Origin: Stutzerimonas kunmingensis
GTDB taxonomy: Bacteria > Pseudomonadota > Gammaproteobacteria > Pseudomonadales > Pseudomonadaceae
DNA length: 64,000 nucleotides
NCBI RefSeq assembly: GCF_021432085.1
Contig: NZ_CP090366.1
Location: forward strand, 3,162,001-3,226,000
Reading direction: 5' to 3'
In this document: positions 32,701-40,885 of the stretch, one piece after another
How positions within the stretch are numbered: position 1 is the stretch's first letter
Layout of the letters: each line of letters starts with the position of its first letter
The notes under the pieces: generated by a model
Told to the model about the DNA's origin: nothing
The model's database searches: none
Seen by the model: the letters and a program-made list of their open reading frames with translations, nothing else
Program-made: the position numbers and the translations under genes

Positions 32701-33194
32701 TCCGCAAGGGCGAGCAGCCGAATCTGGAGCAGCCGCTCGGCGGCGGGCCGGAAATCAACCTGCGCCTGGCAGCCCTGATCCCGGAAGACTACCTGCCGGA
32801 TGTGCATGCCCGCCTGATCCTCTACAAGCGCATTGCCAATGCGGCCGACGAAGACGGGCTGAAAGAACTGCAGGTGGAGATGATCGACCGCTTCGGCCTG
32901 CTACCGGAACCGACGAAGAACCTGGTGCGCCTGACACTGCTCAAGCTGCAGGCGGAAAAGCTCGGCATTACCAAGATCGACGCAGGCCCGCAGGGTGGGC
33001 GCATCGAGTTCTCGGCCGACACCTCGGTCGACCCGATGGTGCTGATCAAGCTGATCCAGAGCCAGCCGAATCGCTACAAGTTCGAAGGCGCCACGCTGTT
33101 CAAATTCCAGGTGCCGATGGAACGCCCGGAGGAACGCTTCAATACGCTGGAAGCGCTGCTCGAGCGGCTGGCGCCCAATGAGCAAGGATCGTAG
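29748..33194 (+). CDS. mfd: Transcription-repair coupling factor
   Basis: Mfd removes RNA polymerase stalled at DNA lesions and recruits UvrA. The 1148-residue protein has the UvrB-like N-terminal domains, the RNA-polymerase-interacting domain starting at GSPVVHIDHGVGRYQGL near residue 480, then the translocase with Walker A GDVGFGKTEVAM near 626, DEEHRFGV near 728, and TRG motif region HQLRGRVGRSHHQAYAYL near 890. The C-terminal domain is complete. The start is GTG at 29748, divergent from the GAPDH gene. It ends in TAG directly against the csiV ATG. Confidence 0.97.
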   Translation: MSVLRLPPLPAASGKQHWGNLPGAALSLAIAEAASNAKRFTLLLTADSQSAERLQEELAFFAPQLAVLHFPDWETLPYDIFSPHQDIVSQRIAALYQLPELSHGVLVVPITTALHRLAPKRFLLGSSLVLDVGQKLDVEQMRLRLEAAGYRCVDTVYEHGEFAVRGALIDLFPMGSPLPYRIDLFDDEIETLRTFDPENQRSIDKVESIRLLPAREFPLKKEAVTGFRARFRERFDVDFRRCPIYQDLSTGITPAGIEYYLPLFYEETATLFDYLPEDSQVFSLPGIEQAAEQFWSDVRNRYEERRVDPERPLLPPAELFMPVEDCFARLKLWPRVVASQQDVEPGIGRERFTAQALPELAIEAKASEPLGKLRRFLDEYAGRVLFTAESAGRREVLLELLARLKLRPQEVEGWEEFLASQERLAITIAPLDEGLQLDDVALVAESPLFGQRVMQRRRREKSRDGGENVIKNLTELREGSPVVHIDHGVGRYQGLVTLEIEGQAQEFLLLQYAEDAKLYVPVASLHLIARYTGSDDALAPLHRLGSETWQKAKRKAAEQVRDVAAELLDIYARRAAREGYAFKDPQVDYETFAAGFPFEETPDQQAAIDAVREDLLSAKPMDRLVCGDVGFGKTEVAMRAAFIAVHGGRQVGVLVPTTLLAQQHYNSFRDRFADWPVRVEVMSRFKSAKEVQNAIAELAEGKIDILIGTHKLLQDDVKFSNLGLVIIDEEHRFGVRQKEQLKALRSEVDILTLTATPIPRTLNMSIAGMRDLSIIATPPARRLSVRTFVMEQQNTVIKEALLRELLRGGQVYYLHNDVKTIEKCAADLQALVPEARVAIGHGQMRERDLEQVMSDFYHKRFNVLVASTIIETGIDVPSANTIIIERADKFGLAQLHQLRGRVGRSHHQAYAYLLTPTRKAMTDDAQKRLEAIANAQDLGAGFVLATHDLEIRGAGELLGEGQSGQIQAVGFTLYMEMLERAVKAIRKGEQPNLEQPLGGGPEINLRLAALIPEDYLPDVHARLILYKRIANAADEDGLKELQVEMIDRFGLLPEPTKNLVRLTLLKLQAEKLGITKIDAGPQGGRIEFSADTSVDPMVLIKLIQSQPNRYKFEGATLFKFQVPMERPEERFNTLEALLERLAPNEQGS

Positions 33195-33713
33195 ATGCCA
33201 CTTCGCTATCTGGTCTTGCTGCTGACGCTGCTGGCGCCTCAGGCTCACGCCGAGGCGCTATATCGCGTCGAGCTGATCCTGTTTCGCCACGCCCCGCCAC
33301 TGGAAGCCAGCCAGCACGCGCCCTACGACTGGGCCGATAGTGCGCAGATGCTGGACAGGCGCGCCGAACGCCAGCCGGCCCTCGAGCATGTCGCCGCCAG
33401 GCTTACGCCGGACCAGGGCTACCAGGTACTGATGCAACGCGCCTGGCAGCAAGCAGTCAGCGAAGATGCGCCGACCATTGCACTGCACCAGGGGCAACGC
33501 CATTTCGAGCACTACCCGATTCAGGGTCTGCTGAGGGTCAGACCCGGGCGCTATATGCAGACCGACATGACCTTCTGGGTGAACCGCTTCGGCGAGTACG
33601 GCCAACTGCTCACCAGCGAGCGCCTGACGCAGCGGGTTCGCCTGATCCCTGGCCGGCTGACCTACATCGACCATGACAGCCTCGGGCTGCTGATCGAAAT
33701 GAAGCCACTATGA
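33195..33713 (+). CDS. csiV: CsiV family periplasmic protein
   Basis: A 172-residue protein with signal peptide (MPLRYLVLLLTLLAPQAHAEA) and the pattern ALYRVELILFRH, then YPIQGLLRVRPGRYMQTDMTFWVNR and LTYIDHDSLGLLIEMKPL. These define the CsiV family, described in Vibrio as a peptidoglycan-binding protein, also common next to mfd in Pseudomonas. It starts at the base after the mfd stop. Function in this genus is not established. Confidence 0.88.
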   Translation: MPLRYLVLLLTLLAPQAHAEALYRVELILFRHAPPLEASQHAPYDWADSAQMLDRRAERQPALEHVAARLTPDQGYQVLMQRAWQQAVSEDAPTIALHQGQRHFEHYPIQGLLRVRPGRYMQTDMTFWVNRFGEYGQLLTSERLTQRVRLIPGRLTYIDHDSLGLLIEMKPL

Positions 33714-33790
33714 GCACTTCGCACCGATATCCGGTCCACAGTCGGCTGACCTGCCTTGCCGCATTCCGACACAGAGGGCCTGGCAGATGA
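33710..33790 (+). CDS. Possible 26-codon coupling ORF between csiV and the helicase gene
   Basis: An ATG overlaps the csiV stop (ATGA) and a 26-codon frame, MSTSHRYPVHSRLTCLAAFR and six more residues, ends in a TGA that overlaps the helicase ATG (again ATGA). The double overlap could pass ribosomes from csiV to the helicase gene. It could equally be the eroded start of a longer helicase gene. No family similarity is recognised. Confidence 0.3.
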   Translation: MSTSHRYPVHSRLTCLAAFRHRGPGR

Positions 33791-36117
33791 GCCCTCCGCT
33801 GGCGCCTCGCGACGAACGACTGATCGACGACCTGCCGCCCGTACCGCTGCTCAGTCTCGGCAGTCATCTAGCAATCAACTACCAGCCGGGCAACCAGCGC
33901 ATGGTCAGCGACCATCAGCATCGCGCCGGCCTGTCGTTTCTCTACGGGGAGGCGTGTATCCATGGCAAACGCGACGGCGAACGTGTCCGCCATCTGGTCG
34001 GCAACGAGCTGCAGCTGATCGCACGCCACCCTCAGGCCGAACAGGCACTGCGCAGACAACTTGAACAGCTGGGCTTCCGGCCGGCGCTGCGCCAGAGCCT
34101 GGCGCTGCCGAAGGAGTCGGCGGAGATGTTCCAGCTGCCCGGCGAAGATGCCTGGCTCAGGTTCGTTCAGGAGCAACTGCCCGAACTGCGCCGACAAGGC
34201 TGGCAGATCGATATCCATCCCGGCTTCGCCTACGACCTGACCGCCATCGACAGCTGGTACGCGCAGATTGACGAGTCAGCTGATGAGGACTGGTTCGATC
34301 TCGATCTCGGCATCATCGTCAACGGGCAGCGTATCGGCATGCTGCCGATCCTGTTGCGGCTGATCCGCCAGAACCCTCAATTGCTCAGCCCTCGCGCCAT
34401 CGCGCTGCGTAGCGATGAGGAGCAGCTGCGCGTGCAACTGGACCGGCCGGGACAACACGACAAGCAGGCGCTGCACGTGACGCTGCCGCTGGGGCGCATC
34501 AAGCCGATTCTGGCGACCCTCGGTGAGCTCTACATGCGCGAGCAGATGGATGGGCCATCGCTGCGTATGAGCAAGGCCGACGGCGCGCGCCTGGCCGGGC
34601 TCGACAGCCTGGCACCGCAATGGAAAGGCGGTGAACGACTGCGTGAGTTCGCCGGCCGCCTGCGCAACCCTGACATCAAGGCCTGCCCGACCCCAACCGG
34701 GCTCGCGGGCAAACTGCGGCCCTACCAGCAGCAGGGCCTGGTCTGGATGCAGACGCTGCGCGAGCTGGGCGCAGGCGGCATCCTCGGCGACGACATGGGG
34801 CTGGGCAAGACACTGCAGAGCCTCGCCCACATCCTCGCCGAAAAGCAGGCAGGACGGCTCGATCGTCCGGCGCTGGTGGTGATGCCGACCAGCCTGATTC
34901 CCAACTGGCAGGACGAGGCCAGCCGTTTCGCCCCGCAGCTACGGGTATTGACGCTCAAGGGCAGCACCCGGCAGAAACACTTCGGCGAACTTGGCGAGCA
35001 CGATCTGCTGCTGACCAGCTATGCGCTGCTGACGCGCGACATAGCCGCACTGCGTGAGCAGCCGCTGCACCTACTCATTCTCGATGAGGCGCAGCACATC
35101 AAGAATCCGTCCGGCAAAGCGGCCCAGGCCGTACGCGAAATGCAGACCCGACAGCGCCTGTGCCTGACCGGCACACCGCTGGAGAATCACCTCGGCGAGC
35201 TCTGGTCGCTATTCCACTTCCTCATGCCCGGGTGGCTTGGAGACGCCAAAAGCTTCACCCAGGAGTACCGCAACCCGATCGAAAAACACGGCGACGATGC
35301 ACGACTGGCGCATCTGCGCGCTCGCATTCGGCCGTTCCTGCTGCGGCGCACCAAGGAACAGGTAGCCACTGAGCTGCCGGCCAAGAACGAGTTCGTCCAC
35401 TGGGTCGAACTGAATGACGTCCAGCGCGAGGTCTACGAGACCTTGCGGCTGGCAATGGATCGCAAGGTGCGCGACGAGATCGAGCGCAAGGGACTCGCGC
35501 GCAGCCAGATGGTCATCCTTGAGGCGCTGCTCAAGCTGCGTCAGGTCTGCTGCGACCTGCGCCTGCTGAAGGGTGAGTCGGCACGAGCCGCACGCGGCAG
35601 CAGCTCCGGCAAGCTCGACAGCCTGCTGGAGATGCTCGACGAGCTGATGAGCGAAGGCCGACGGGTGCTGCTGTTTTCCCAGTTCACCTCGATGCTGGCG
35701 TTGATCGAGCAGGCGCTGCACAAGCGCGGCATCGAGTACGTCAAGCTGACGGGTGAGACCGATGATCGACGCACGCCGGTCGAGCGCTTCCAGGCCGGCG
35801 AAGTGCCGCTGTTCCTGATCAGCCTGAAGGCCGGTGGCACCGGGCTCAATCTGACGGCGGCGGATACGGTGATCCACTACGATCCCTGGTGGAATCCCGC
35901 TGCGGAGAACCAGGCGACCGACCGCGCCTATCGCATCGGCCAGGACAAGCCGGTCTTCGTCTATCGTCTTATTAGCCGCGGCACCGTCGAGGAGCGCATC
36001 CGCGAGTTGCAGGCGCGCAAGGCCGAACTCGCGGCCGGTGTGCTCGAAGGTGCAGTCGACGGCAGCTTGCAGCTTGGCGAACGCGACATCGACGCCCTGT
36101 TCGCACCGCTACCCTGA
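33787..36117 (+). CDS. SNF2-family DEAD/DEAH-box helicase
   Basis: A 776-residue SWI2/SNF2 ATPase. The N-terminal ~300 residues form the region seen before the motor in bacterial SNF2 proteins. Motor motifs: Walker A GDDMGLGKTLQSLAHILAEK near 331-350, motif II LLILDEAQHIKN near 430-441, motif III LCLTGTPLENHLGELW, and in the second lobe VLLFSQFTSMLALIEQAL and the motif VI region ENQATDRAYRIGQDKPVFVYRL. These enzymes translocate on double-stranded DNA, acting on bound proteins. No N-terminal SWIM zinc finger (CxC...CxH) is visible; relatives I recall are longer and carry one, so this may be a short version. Its ATG overlaps the preceding tiny frame. Confidence 0.88.
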   Translation: MSPPLAPRDERLIDDLPPVPLLSLGSHLAINYQPGNQRMVSDHQHRAGLSFLYGEACIHGKRDGERVRHLVGNELQLIARHPQAEQALRRQLEQLGFRPALRQSLALPKESAEMFQLPGEDAWLRFVQEQLPELRRQGWQIDIHPGFAYDLTAIDSWYAQIDESADEDWFDLDLGIIVNGQRIGMLPILLRLIRQNPQLLSPRAIALRSDEEQLRVQLDRPGQHDKQALHVTLPLGRIKPILATLGELYMREQMDGPSLRMSKADGARLAGLDSLAPQWKGGERLREFAGRLRNPDIKACPTPTGLAGKLRPYQQQGLVWMQTLRELGAGGILGDDMGLGKTLQSLAHILAEKQAGRLDRPALVVMPTSLIPNWQDEASRFAPQLRVLTLKGSTRQKHFGELGEHDLLLTSYALLTRDIAALREQPLHLLILDEAQHIKNPSGKAAQAVREMQTRQRLCLTGTPLENHLGELWSLFHFLMPGWLGDAKSFTQEYRNPIEKHGDDARLAHLRARIRPFLLRRTKEQVATELPAKNEFVHWVELNDVQREVYETLRLAMDRKVRDEIERKGLARSQMVILEALLKLRQVCCDLRLLKGESARAARGSSSGKLDSLLEMLDELMSEGRRVLLFSQFTSMLALIEQALHKRGIEYVKLTGETDDRRTPVERFQAGEVPLFLISLKAGGTGLNLTAADTVIHYDPWWNPAAENQATDRAYRIGQDKPVFVYRLISRGTVEERIRELQARKAELAAGVLEGAVDGSLQLGERDIDALFAPLP

Positions 36118-36262
36118 CGCTATGGCGGCATGCAAACTTGTGACACCGGCGAGTGCAGCAGTTTGCGCTTTGCCAGATCATCGCCACCTCGCTTACGTTT
36201 CCGTCCCGAGGCGCCCCGCCGCCTCCACGATCACTGGCATCGGTTACAAAAGGAACCGCACC

Positions 36263-36829
36263 ATGAGTCTCTACGAGATCGCCTTTTCCGGCCAACTGCT
36301 CCCGGGCGCCAAGCTCGAGCAGGTCGAGGCCAACCTGACCAAGCTGTTCCAGGCCGACGCCCAGCGTATCGCGCTGCTGTTCTCCGGCCGGCGCATCGTG
36401 ATCAAGCAGAATCTGGACTTCGCCGCGGCCGAAAAATATCGCCAGGCGATGGAGCGTGCCGGCGCGCAGGTAGAACTCAAACCGCTGCCCGTCGATGTGG
36501 AGGAAATCGAACTGGCGCCGCCTCCGGCATCGACGGCGACCAGCACGGCCAGCACCGAGAGCAGCGCAGGAAAAACGAGCGACGCCCCGGCCACACTCAA
36601 GGTGACGCCGCGTGACGAATACATGGCAGCCTTCGCCGACGTCGAGGCACCGGACTTCGGTATTGCGCCGATCGGCGTCGACCTGCAGGACGTCCGGCCC
36701 GAGCCAGAGGCGCCGCGCGTGGACCTTTCTCAGTTCAGCCTTGCCCCGGTGGGCAGCGACATGGGCGAAAAGCCGCGCGACACCACCGCCGTGGTGCCGG
36801 ATATATCGCATCTGAAGCTGCAGGACTGA
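36263..36829 (+). CDS. Pseudomonad protein of unknown function
   Basis: A 188-residue protein starting MSLYEIAFSGQLLPGAKLEQ with GGAACC upstream. Residues 1-75 form a predicted alpha/beta unit (NLTKLFQADAQRIALLFSGRRIVIKQNL), reminiscent of small modules found at the N-terminus of other Pseudomonas envelope-linked proteins. The rest is low-complexity and acidic: a Pro/Ala/Thr/Ser stretch at 85-112, then repeats of the type DVEAPDFGIAPIGVDLQDV and DLSQFSLAPVGSDMG. Such SLAPxGSDMG tails recur in pseudomonad proteins of unknown role. No signal peptide or membrane segment. Convergent with gdx. Confidence 0.75.
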   Translation: MSLYEIAFSGQLLPGAKLEQVEANLTKLFQADAQRIALLFSGRRIVIKQNLDFAAAEKYRQAMERAGAQVELKPLPVDVEEIELAPPPASTATSTASTESSAGKTSDAPATLKVTPRDEYMAAFADVEAPDFGIAPIGVDLQDVRPEPEAPRVDLSQFSLAPVGSDMGEKPRDTTAVVPDISHLKLQD

Positions 36830-36866
36830 CGGGCACACGTTCGGGAGTGAGCGCCGCAGAGACTCC

Positions 36867-37187
36867 TCAGGCGCTCAGCTTCAGACCAACCAGCCCAGCC
36901 AGCAACAGCAGCACGCTCACCAGCCGCGCGGGCGAGGCGCTTTCGCCGAAGATGAGAATGCCCAGCAGCACGGTACCCAATGCGCCGATACCGACCCAGA
37001 TGCCGTAGGCGGTGCCCACCGGCAGAACCTGCATGGCACGCGCGAGCAGGAAAAAGCTGCCAGCCATGGCCGCTATGGTGAGCACACTGGGTAGCGGGCG
37101 GGTGAAGCCTTCGGAAGCCTTGAGGCCAATGGCCCAACCCACTTCCAGAAGGCCGGCTACGATCAGCATGATCCAGGCCGAATGCAT
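36867..37187 (-). CDS. gdx: Guanidinium exporter of the SMR family
   Basis: A 106-residue small multidrug resistance protein with four membrane helices. The essential Glu is in helix 1 ([22 protein letters not shown]), and this GLKxSEGF pattern is that of the SugE/Gdx branch, which exports guanidinium against protons as a dual-topology dimer, not of the polyspecific EmrE/Qac branch. The guanidine-II riboswitch immediately upstream supports the substrate assignment directly. ATG at 37187 is preceded by GGAG. Confidence 0.93.
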   Translation of the reverse strand: MHSAWIMLIVAGLLEVGWAIGLKASEGFTRPLPSVLTIAAMAGSFFLLARAMQVLPVGTAYGIWVGIGALGTVLLGILIFGESASPARLVSVLLLLAGLVGLKLSA

Positions 37188-37205
37188 GACGATGACTCCA
37201 TCAAC

Positions 37206-37252
37206 TGCAGGGTCGTCCCCGCACGAGTCGACATGCCAGCGGGTCGTCCCGC
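37206..37252 (-). ncRNA. Guanidine-II (mini-ykkC) riboswitch upstream of gdx
   Basis: Read on the minus strand, two hairpins each present an ACGA tetraloop. P1 is GCGGG-ACGA-CCCGC (37239-37252) and P2 is TGCGGGG-ACGA-CCCTGCA (37206-37223). They are separated by a 15-nt linker, and a GGAG ribosome binding site and the gdx ATG follow within 18 bases. Two GC-rich stem-loops with ACGR loops just before the ribosome binding site define the mini-ykkC class, which binds guanidinium and raises translation of the exporter. Confidence 0.9.
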
Positions 37253-37455
37253 GGCGGACGCGACCCTAGCACAGCGGCGCACTGTTTTGGACCACTCGCA
37301 GCGCCCGTCGATCGCAGGTTTACTGATTGCTGAACGGAGATCGATGTTGGTCCCATGCTCCAGCGTGGAACCATCAGCAGCTCCCGTGTCCGCGCCGGAG
37401 CGTGGGTATGGTCATCAAAGATGTAGCCGATGCGGTCCCATCGCGAATGCCACGC

Positions 37456-37527
37456 GGTGGATGGGTGAAGCGTCATCCACCCTACGAACCACCCCGTAGG
37501 GTGGAAAACTGCGAAGCATTTTCCACC
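37456..37527. repeat. Pair of REP-like imperfect palindromes
   Basis: Two palindromes stand in tandem. The first (37456-37481) begins ggtggatg and ends catccacc; the second (37500-37527) begins ggtggaaaa and ends ttttccacc. Both share the flanking GTAGGGTGG-type core. This layout is like the dispersed intergenic palindromes of P. stutzeri. They may act as terminator or mRNA-stabilising elements after the aldo/keto reductase gene. Confidence 0.6.
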
Positions 37528-37554
37528 TTGGATAGCGGACAGATGAGCCCCTGC

Positions 37555-38418
37555 CTACGCCACCTCATGCCCGCGGGCCGCTTCGCTCAGGTAGAACCAG
37601 GCGGGGCGGTCCAGCGCTAATTCAGCGCCCAGCAGCGCCTCCTCGATCCGTCCCCAGCGCAGGCTGCCGAGGATCGGCAACGGGCGGCCGGGCAATTCCC
37701 GAAGCCAGGCCAGCGCCACCTGATTGGCCGTTGCGCCCAGCTCGGCGGCGACCTCACTGAGTGCGCTGCACAAGCGCTCACCGAAGCGTCCTCCGCCCAT
37801 GGGCGACCAGGCCAGTACCTGCAGGCCGGCAGCCTGCAGCGCATGCAGGCTGCCATCCCATACCCAGTGCTGGGCCTGCAGCGAGAGCTCGATCTGGTTG
37901 CAGCGCAGCGGCACGCGTTGCGCCAATGCCTGGCAATGCAACACCTCGGCGTTTGACAGCCCTACCCAGCCGACCTTGCCGCTGGCGATCAGGTCGTTCA
38001 GCGTGTCCGCCACCTCGTCGACCTGCAACAGCGGGTCCGGCCGGTGCAGCAGAAAACCGTCGAGCCGCTCGACACCCAGACGCGCCAGGCTGCCGTCCAC
38101 CGCCTCGCGCAGATAACGGGCACTGGTGTCGTAGTGCTTGACCTGCCAGCGCGAGCAATCCTGCTCCGCCGGCACGATATCGACCTTGCCGATGATCTGC
38201 AGACGCTGGCGCAGCGCCGGCGCCAGGCGCAGCGCCGCGCCGAAGTGCGCCTCGCAGCGCCCGCCAGCATAGAGATCGGCATGGTCGAAACCGTTCAGCC
38301 CGCGCTCGACACAGCGTTCGATGAACGCCAGCAGTGCCTGGGGTTCACCCAGCTCGGGGTATTCCAGCAGGCGCATCATGCCCAGCAACAGCGGCTGGGC
38401 GAGCACGGGCGACGCCAT
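37555..38418 (-). CDS. Aldo/keto reductase
   Basis: A 287-residue NADPH-dependent aldo/keto reductase of the YdhF-like type. The catalytic tetrad is visible as Asp in GFDHADLYAGG (also holding the Tyr), Lys in LQIIGKVDIV and His in GFLLHRPDPLL. The C-terminal NADP-binding part is shorter than in many family members. It is the last gene of the zwf-pgl-eda-gapN run, 12 bp after gapN, so it may reduce an aldehyde arising in sugar breakdown; the substrate is unknown. Confidence 0.88.
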   Translation of the reverse strand: MASPVLAQPLLLGMMRLLEYPELGEPQALLAFIERCVERGLNGFDHADLYAGGRCEAHFGAALRLAPALRQRLQIIGKVDIVPAEQDCSRWQVKHYDTSARYLREAVDGSLARLGVERLDGFLLHRPDPLLQVDEVADTLNDLIASGKVGWVGLSNAEVLHCQALAQRVPLRCNQIELSLQAQHWVWDGSLHALQAAGLQVLAWSPMGGGRFGERLCSALSEVAAELGATANQVALAWLRELPGRPLPILGSLRWGRIEEALLGAELALDRPAWFYLSEAARGHEVA

Positions 38419-38430
38419 GGCACGGCTCCG

Positions 38431-40059
38431 TCAGAAGATGTAATCGGTGGTCAGGAAGCTCGACTGGCGGTCACGAATGATCTGGTCGACCAGTTGCTTG
38501 TTGGCCTCGTTGAAGCGGGTCGCCACCAGAGTGCGGATGGAGAACACGCGCAGGGCGTCATGTACCGACAGCGTGCCTTCGGCGGAATTCTTGCGACCAT
38601 TGAACGGATAGCTGTCCGGTCCGCGCTGGCACTGGGCGTTGATGTTGATGCGGCCGACCTGGTTGACGAAAGCATCGACCAGCTCGCCGACCTGCGCCGG
38701 GTCGTTGCCGAAGATCGACAGCTGCTGGCCGTAGTCGGAGGCGGTGACGTAGTCGATCACCTCCTGCAGCTCGCGATACGGCACCACCGGCACCAGCGGA
38801 CCGAACTGCTCTTCGTGGTAGACACGCATGGACGAATCCACCGGGCTCAGCACGGCCGGCTGGAAGAAGGTCTGGTGCGACTCGCCACCGCCGGCGTTGA
38901 TCACCCGCGCGCCCTTGGCCACGGCGTCTTCCAGCACCGCATGCAGGTAATCGGTCTTGCCCGGCTCCGGCAGCGGCGTCAGCGCCACGCCCGGCTCCCA
39001 GGGCATGCCCGGCTTGAGGGCGTTGACCCGCGCAGCAAGGCGTTCGAGGAAGCCATCGAGCACCGCCTCATGCACGAAGAGAATCTTCAGCGCAGTGCAG
39101 CGCTGGCCATTGAACGACAGCGCGCCGGTCACCGCCTCTTCCACCGCATTGTCCAGATCGACCTGCGGCAGGACGATGCCCGGATTCTTCGCGTCCAGCC
39201 CCAGCGCGGCGCGCAGGCGGTGCGGGCGCGGGTGAAGTTTCTTCAGATCGGCGGCGCCCTTGTGCGTGCCGATAAAGGCGAACACGTCGATCTTGCCGCT
39301 GGCCATCAGTGCGCTGACCGTCTCGCGACCACGGCCGTAGATGACGTTGATGACGCCGGCCGGGAAGCTGTCGCGGAAGGCTTCGAGCAGCGGATGTACC
39401 AACAGCACGCCGAACTTGGCCGGTTTGAACACCACCGTGTTGCCCATGATCAGCGCCGGGATCAGCGTGGTGAAGGTTTCGTTGAGTGGATAGTTGTACG
39501 GCCCCATGCACAGCGCCACGCCCATCGGCACCCGACGGATCTGCCCCAACGTACCCTGCTCCAGTTCGAAGCGGCTGGAGCTACGGTCCAGCTCCTTCAG
39601 TGCGTGAATGGTGTCGACGATGTAATCGCAGGTGCGATCGAACTCCTTCTCGGAGTCCTTGAGGTTCTTGCCGATCTCCCACATCAGCAGCTTGACCACC
39701 GCGTCGCGCTGTTCGCGCATGCGCGCCAGAAAGCTCTCGACATGGGCAATGCGCTCGGCCACGCGCATGGTCGGCCAGGCACCGCGACCGTAGTCATAGG
39801 CGGCGACAGCGGCGTCCAGCGCACGCAGCGCGGCGTCGGCATCCAGCAGCGGCGTACTGCCCAGGACTACCTGGCGCTCGCTGCCGTCCGCCTCACGCAG
39901 GAACACCGGGCTGCGTACCTCGGCCAAAGGACCGTCCCAGTTCATCAGCTCGCCATCGACCAGATAATCGCGCTGCGTAACCGGTGCATCCGGACGATAG
40001 GCTTCGGGAATCTCATCCAGACGGGGGAAAAGCTCGGAAAGCGGGCGCGCGTTGCTCAT
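38431..40059 (-). CDS. gapN: NADP-dependent non-phosphorylating glyceraldehyde-3-phosphate dehydrogenase
   Basis: A 542-residue aldehyde dehydrogenase superfamily enzyme. MGPYNYPLNETFTTLIPALIMGNTVVFKPAK carries the coenzyme-binding Lys, and the catalytic Cys is in SFNGQRCTALK near residue 321. Length and the F-N-G-Q-R-C-T-A motif fit GapN, which oxidises glyceraldehyde 3-phosphate straight to 3-phosphoglycerate, giving NADPH and skipping the ATP step. It stands directly after eda, whose product pyruvate and GAP feed it. The ATG at 40059 has a GGAGG upstream. The frame is open further upstream but not conserved. Confidence 0.9.
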   Translation of the reverse strand: MSNARPLSELFPRLDEIPEAYRPDAPVTQRDYLVDGELMNWDGPLAEVRSPVFLREADGSERQVVLGSTPLLDADAALRALDAAVAAYDYGRGAWPTMRVAERIAHVESFLARMREQRDAVVKLLMWEIGKNLKDSEKEFDRTCDYIVDTIHALKELDRSSSRFELEQGTLGQIRRVPMGVALCMGPYNYPLNETFTTLIPALIMGNTVVFKPAKFGVLLVHPLLEAFRDSFPAGVINVIYGRGRETVSALMASGKIDVFAFIGTHKGAADLKKLHPRPHRLRAALGLDAKNPGIVLPQVDLDNAVEEAVTGALSFNGQRCTALKILFVHEAVLDGFLERLAARVNALKPGMPWEPGVALTPLPEPGKTDYLHAVLEDAVAKGARVINAGGGESHQTFFQPAVLSPVDSSMRVYHEEQFGPLVPVVPYRELQEVIDYVTASDYGQQLSIFGNDPAQVGELVDAFVNQVGRININAQCQRGPDSYPFNGRKNSAEGTLSVHDALRVFSIRTLVATRFNEANKQLVDQIIRDRQSSFLTTDYIF

Positions 40060-40129
40060 GCAACCTCCAGGTAGCGAGAAGATGGTGAAAGAGGCGGCGG
40101 CCCTTCGCCCGCCGCAGGGGATGGGACTG

Positions 40130-40867
40130 TTACAGCTCGCGCTGCTCGGCACGCTCGGCGCGCAGGTCGAAGTCACGTGGCAGCTCGGCCGCCGGCGCAC
40201 TGTCCAGCGCCTGCAGGGCCTGGCGCGTGGCGCTTTCGATGGCGGCCCAGTCGCCGGCACGCACGGCCTTGGCATCGACCATCCAGGTGCCGCCGACACA
40301 CATCACATTGGTCAGGGCGAGGTAGTCCCGCGCGTTGCGCGCATTGACGCCACCGGTCGGGCAGAAGCGGATGTCACCGAACGGCCCGCCCAGCGCCTTG
40401 AGTGCTGCCACGCCGCCGCAGATCTCGGCGGGGAACAGCTTGAAGCGGCGATAGCCCATGGCGTAGCCGAGCATGATTTCCGAAGCACTGGCGACGCCCG
40501 GCAGCAGCGGCAGCGGCCCTTGCAACGCGGCCTCGAGCAGCGCCGGGGTGCTGCCGGGCGAGACGATGAACTGCGCCCCGGCGGCCTCGGCCTGCTCCAG
40601 CATGTTGGCGTCGAGCACGGTGCCGGCGCCGACCATCAGCTCCGGGCGCTGCTCGCGCAGCAGGCGAATCGCGCCAAGGCCCAGCGCCGAACGCAGGGTG
40701 ATTTCCAGCACGCGCAGGCCGCCGGCGGCCAGAGCATCGGCCAGCGGCAGGATGTCCGCCTCACGTTCGATGGTGATCACCGGCAGGATGCGCGCGGCGC
40801 TGCACCACTGGTCGATCAGGGCGATCTTGTCGGTCATGGCGTCGACGCTGGTTTGGATAGATGTCAT
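40130..40867 (-). CDS. eda: 2-keto-3-deoxy-6-phosphogluconate aldolase
   Basis: A class I aldolase of the Entner-Doudoroff pathway, splitting KDPG to pyruvate and glyceraldehyde 3-phosphate. Its 245 residues are a little longer than the usual 210-225 because of N- and C-terminal extensions. The catalytic Glu is in LRVLEITLRS and the Schiff-base Lys in YRRFKLFPAE near residue 143. GAGTVLDANMLEQAEAAGAQFIVSPG is the phosphate-binding strand region. Operon with pgl and gapN. Start at 40867 has AAGGAA upstream. Confidence 0.96.
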   Translation of the reverse strand: MTSIQTSVDAMTDKIALIDQWCSAARILPVITIEREADILPLADALAAGGLRVLEITLRSALGLGAIRLLREQRPELMVGAGTVLDANMLEQAEAAGAQFIVSPGSTPALLEAALQGPLPLLPGVASASEIMLGYAMGYRRFKLFPAEICGGVAALKALGGPFGDIRFCPTGGVNARNARDYLALTNVMCVGGTWMVDAKAVRAGDWAAIESATRQALQALDSAPAAELPRDFDLRAERAEQREL

Positions 40868-40885
40868 GGAAAATTCCTTGCGGCC

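Larger units (their letters stand above)
37188..37554. other. Intergenic region: riboswitch and tandem palindromes
   Basis: This 367-bp gap holds the guanidine-II riboswitch (37206-37252) and two REP-like palindromes (37456-37527) near the end of the aldo/keto reductase gene. No coding region is evident. Confidence 0.6.

Noticed and set aside
30915..32807. A 630-codon open frame antisense to mfd
   Set aside because: Mirror frame of a complete, conserved mfd; no recognisable motifs.
36849..36876. GAGCGCC/GGCGCTC stem between the 36263 gene and gdx
   Set aside because: One arm is inside the gdx coding end and the loop is long; not listed as a terminator.
38044..40074. A 676-codon open frame antisense to gapN
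   Set aside because: Lies over the conserved gapN and aldo/keto reductase; composition of a shadow frame.
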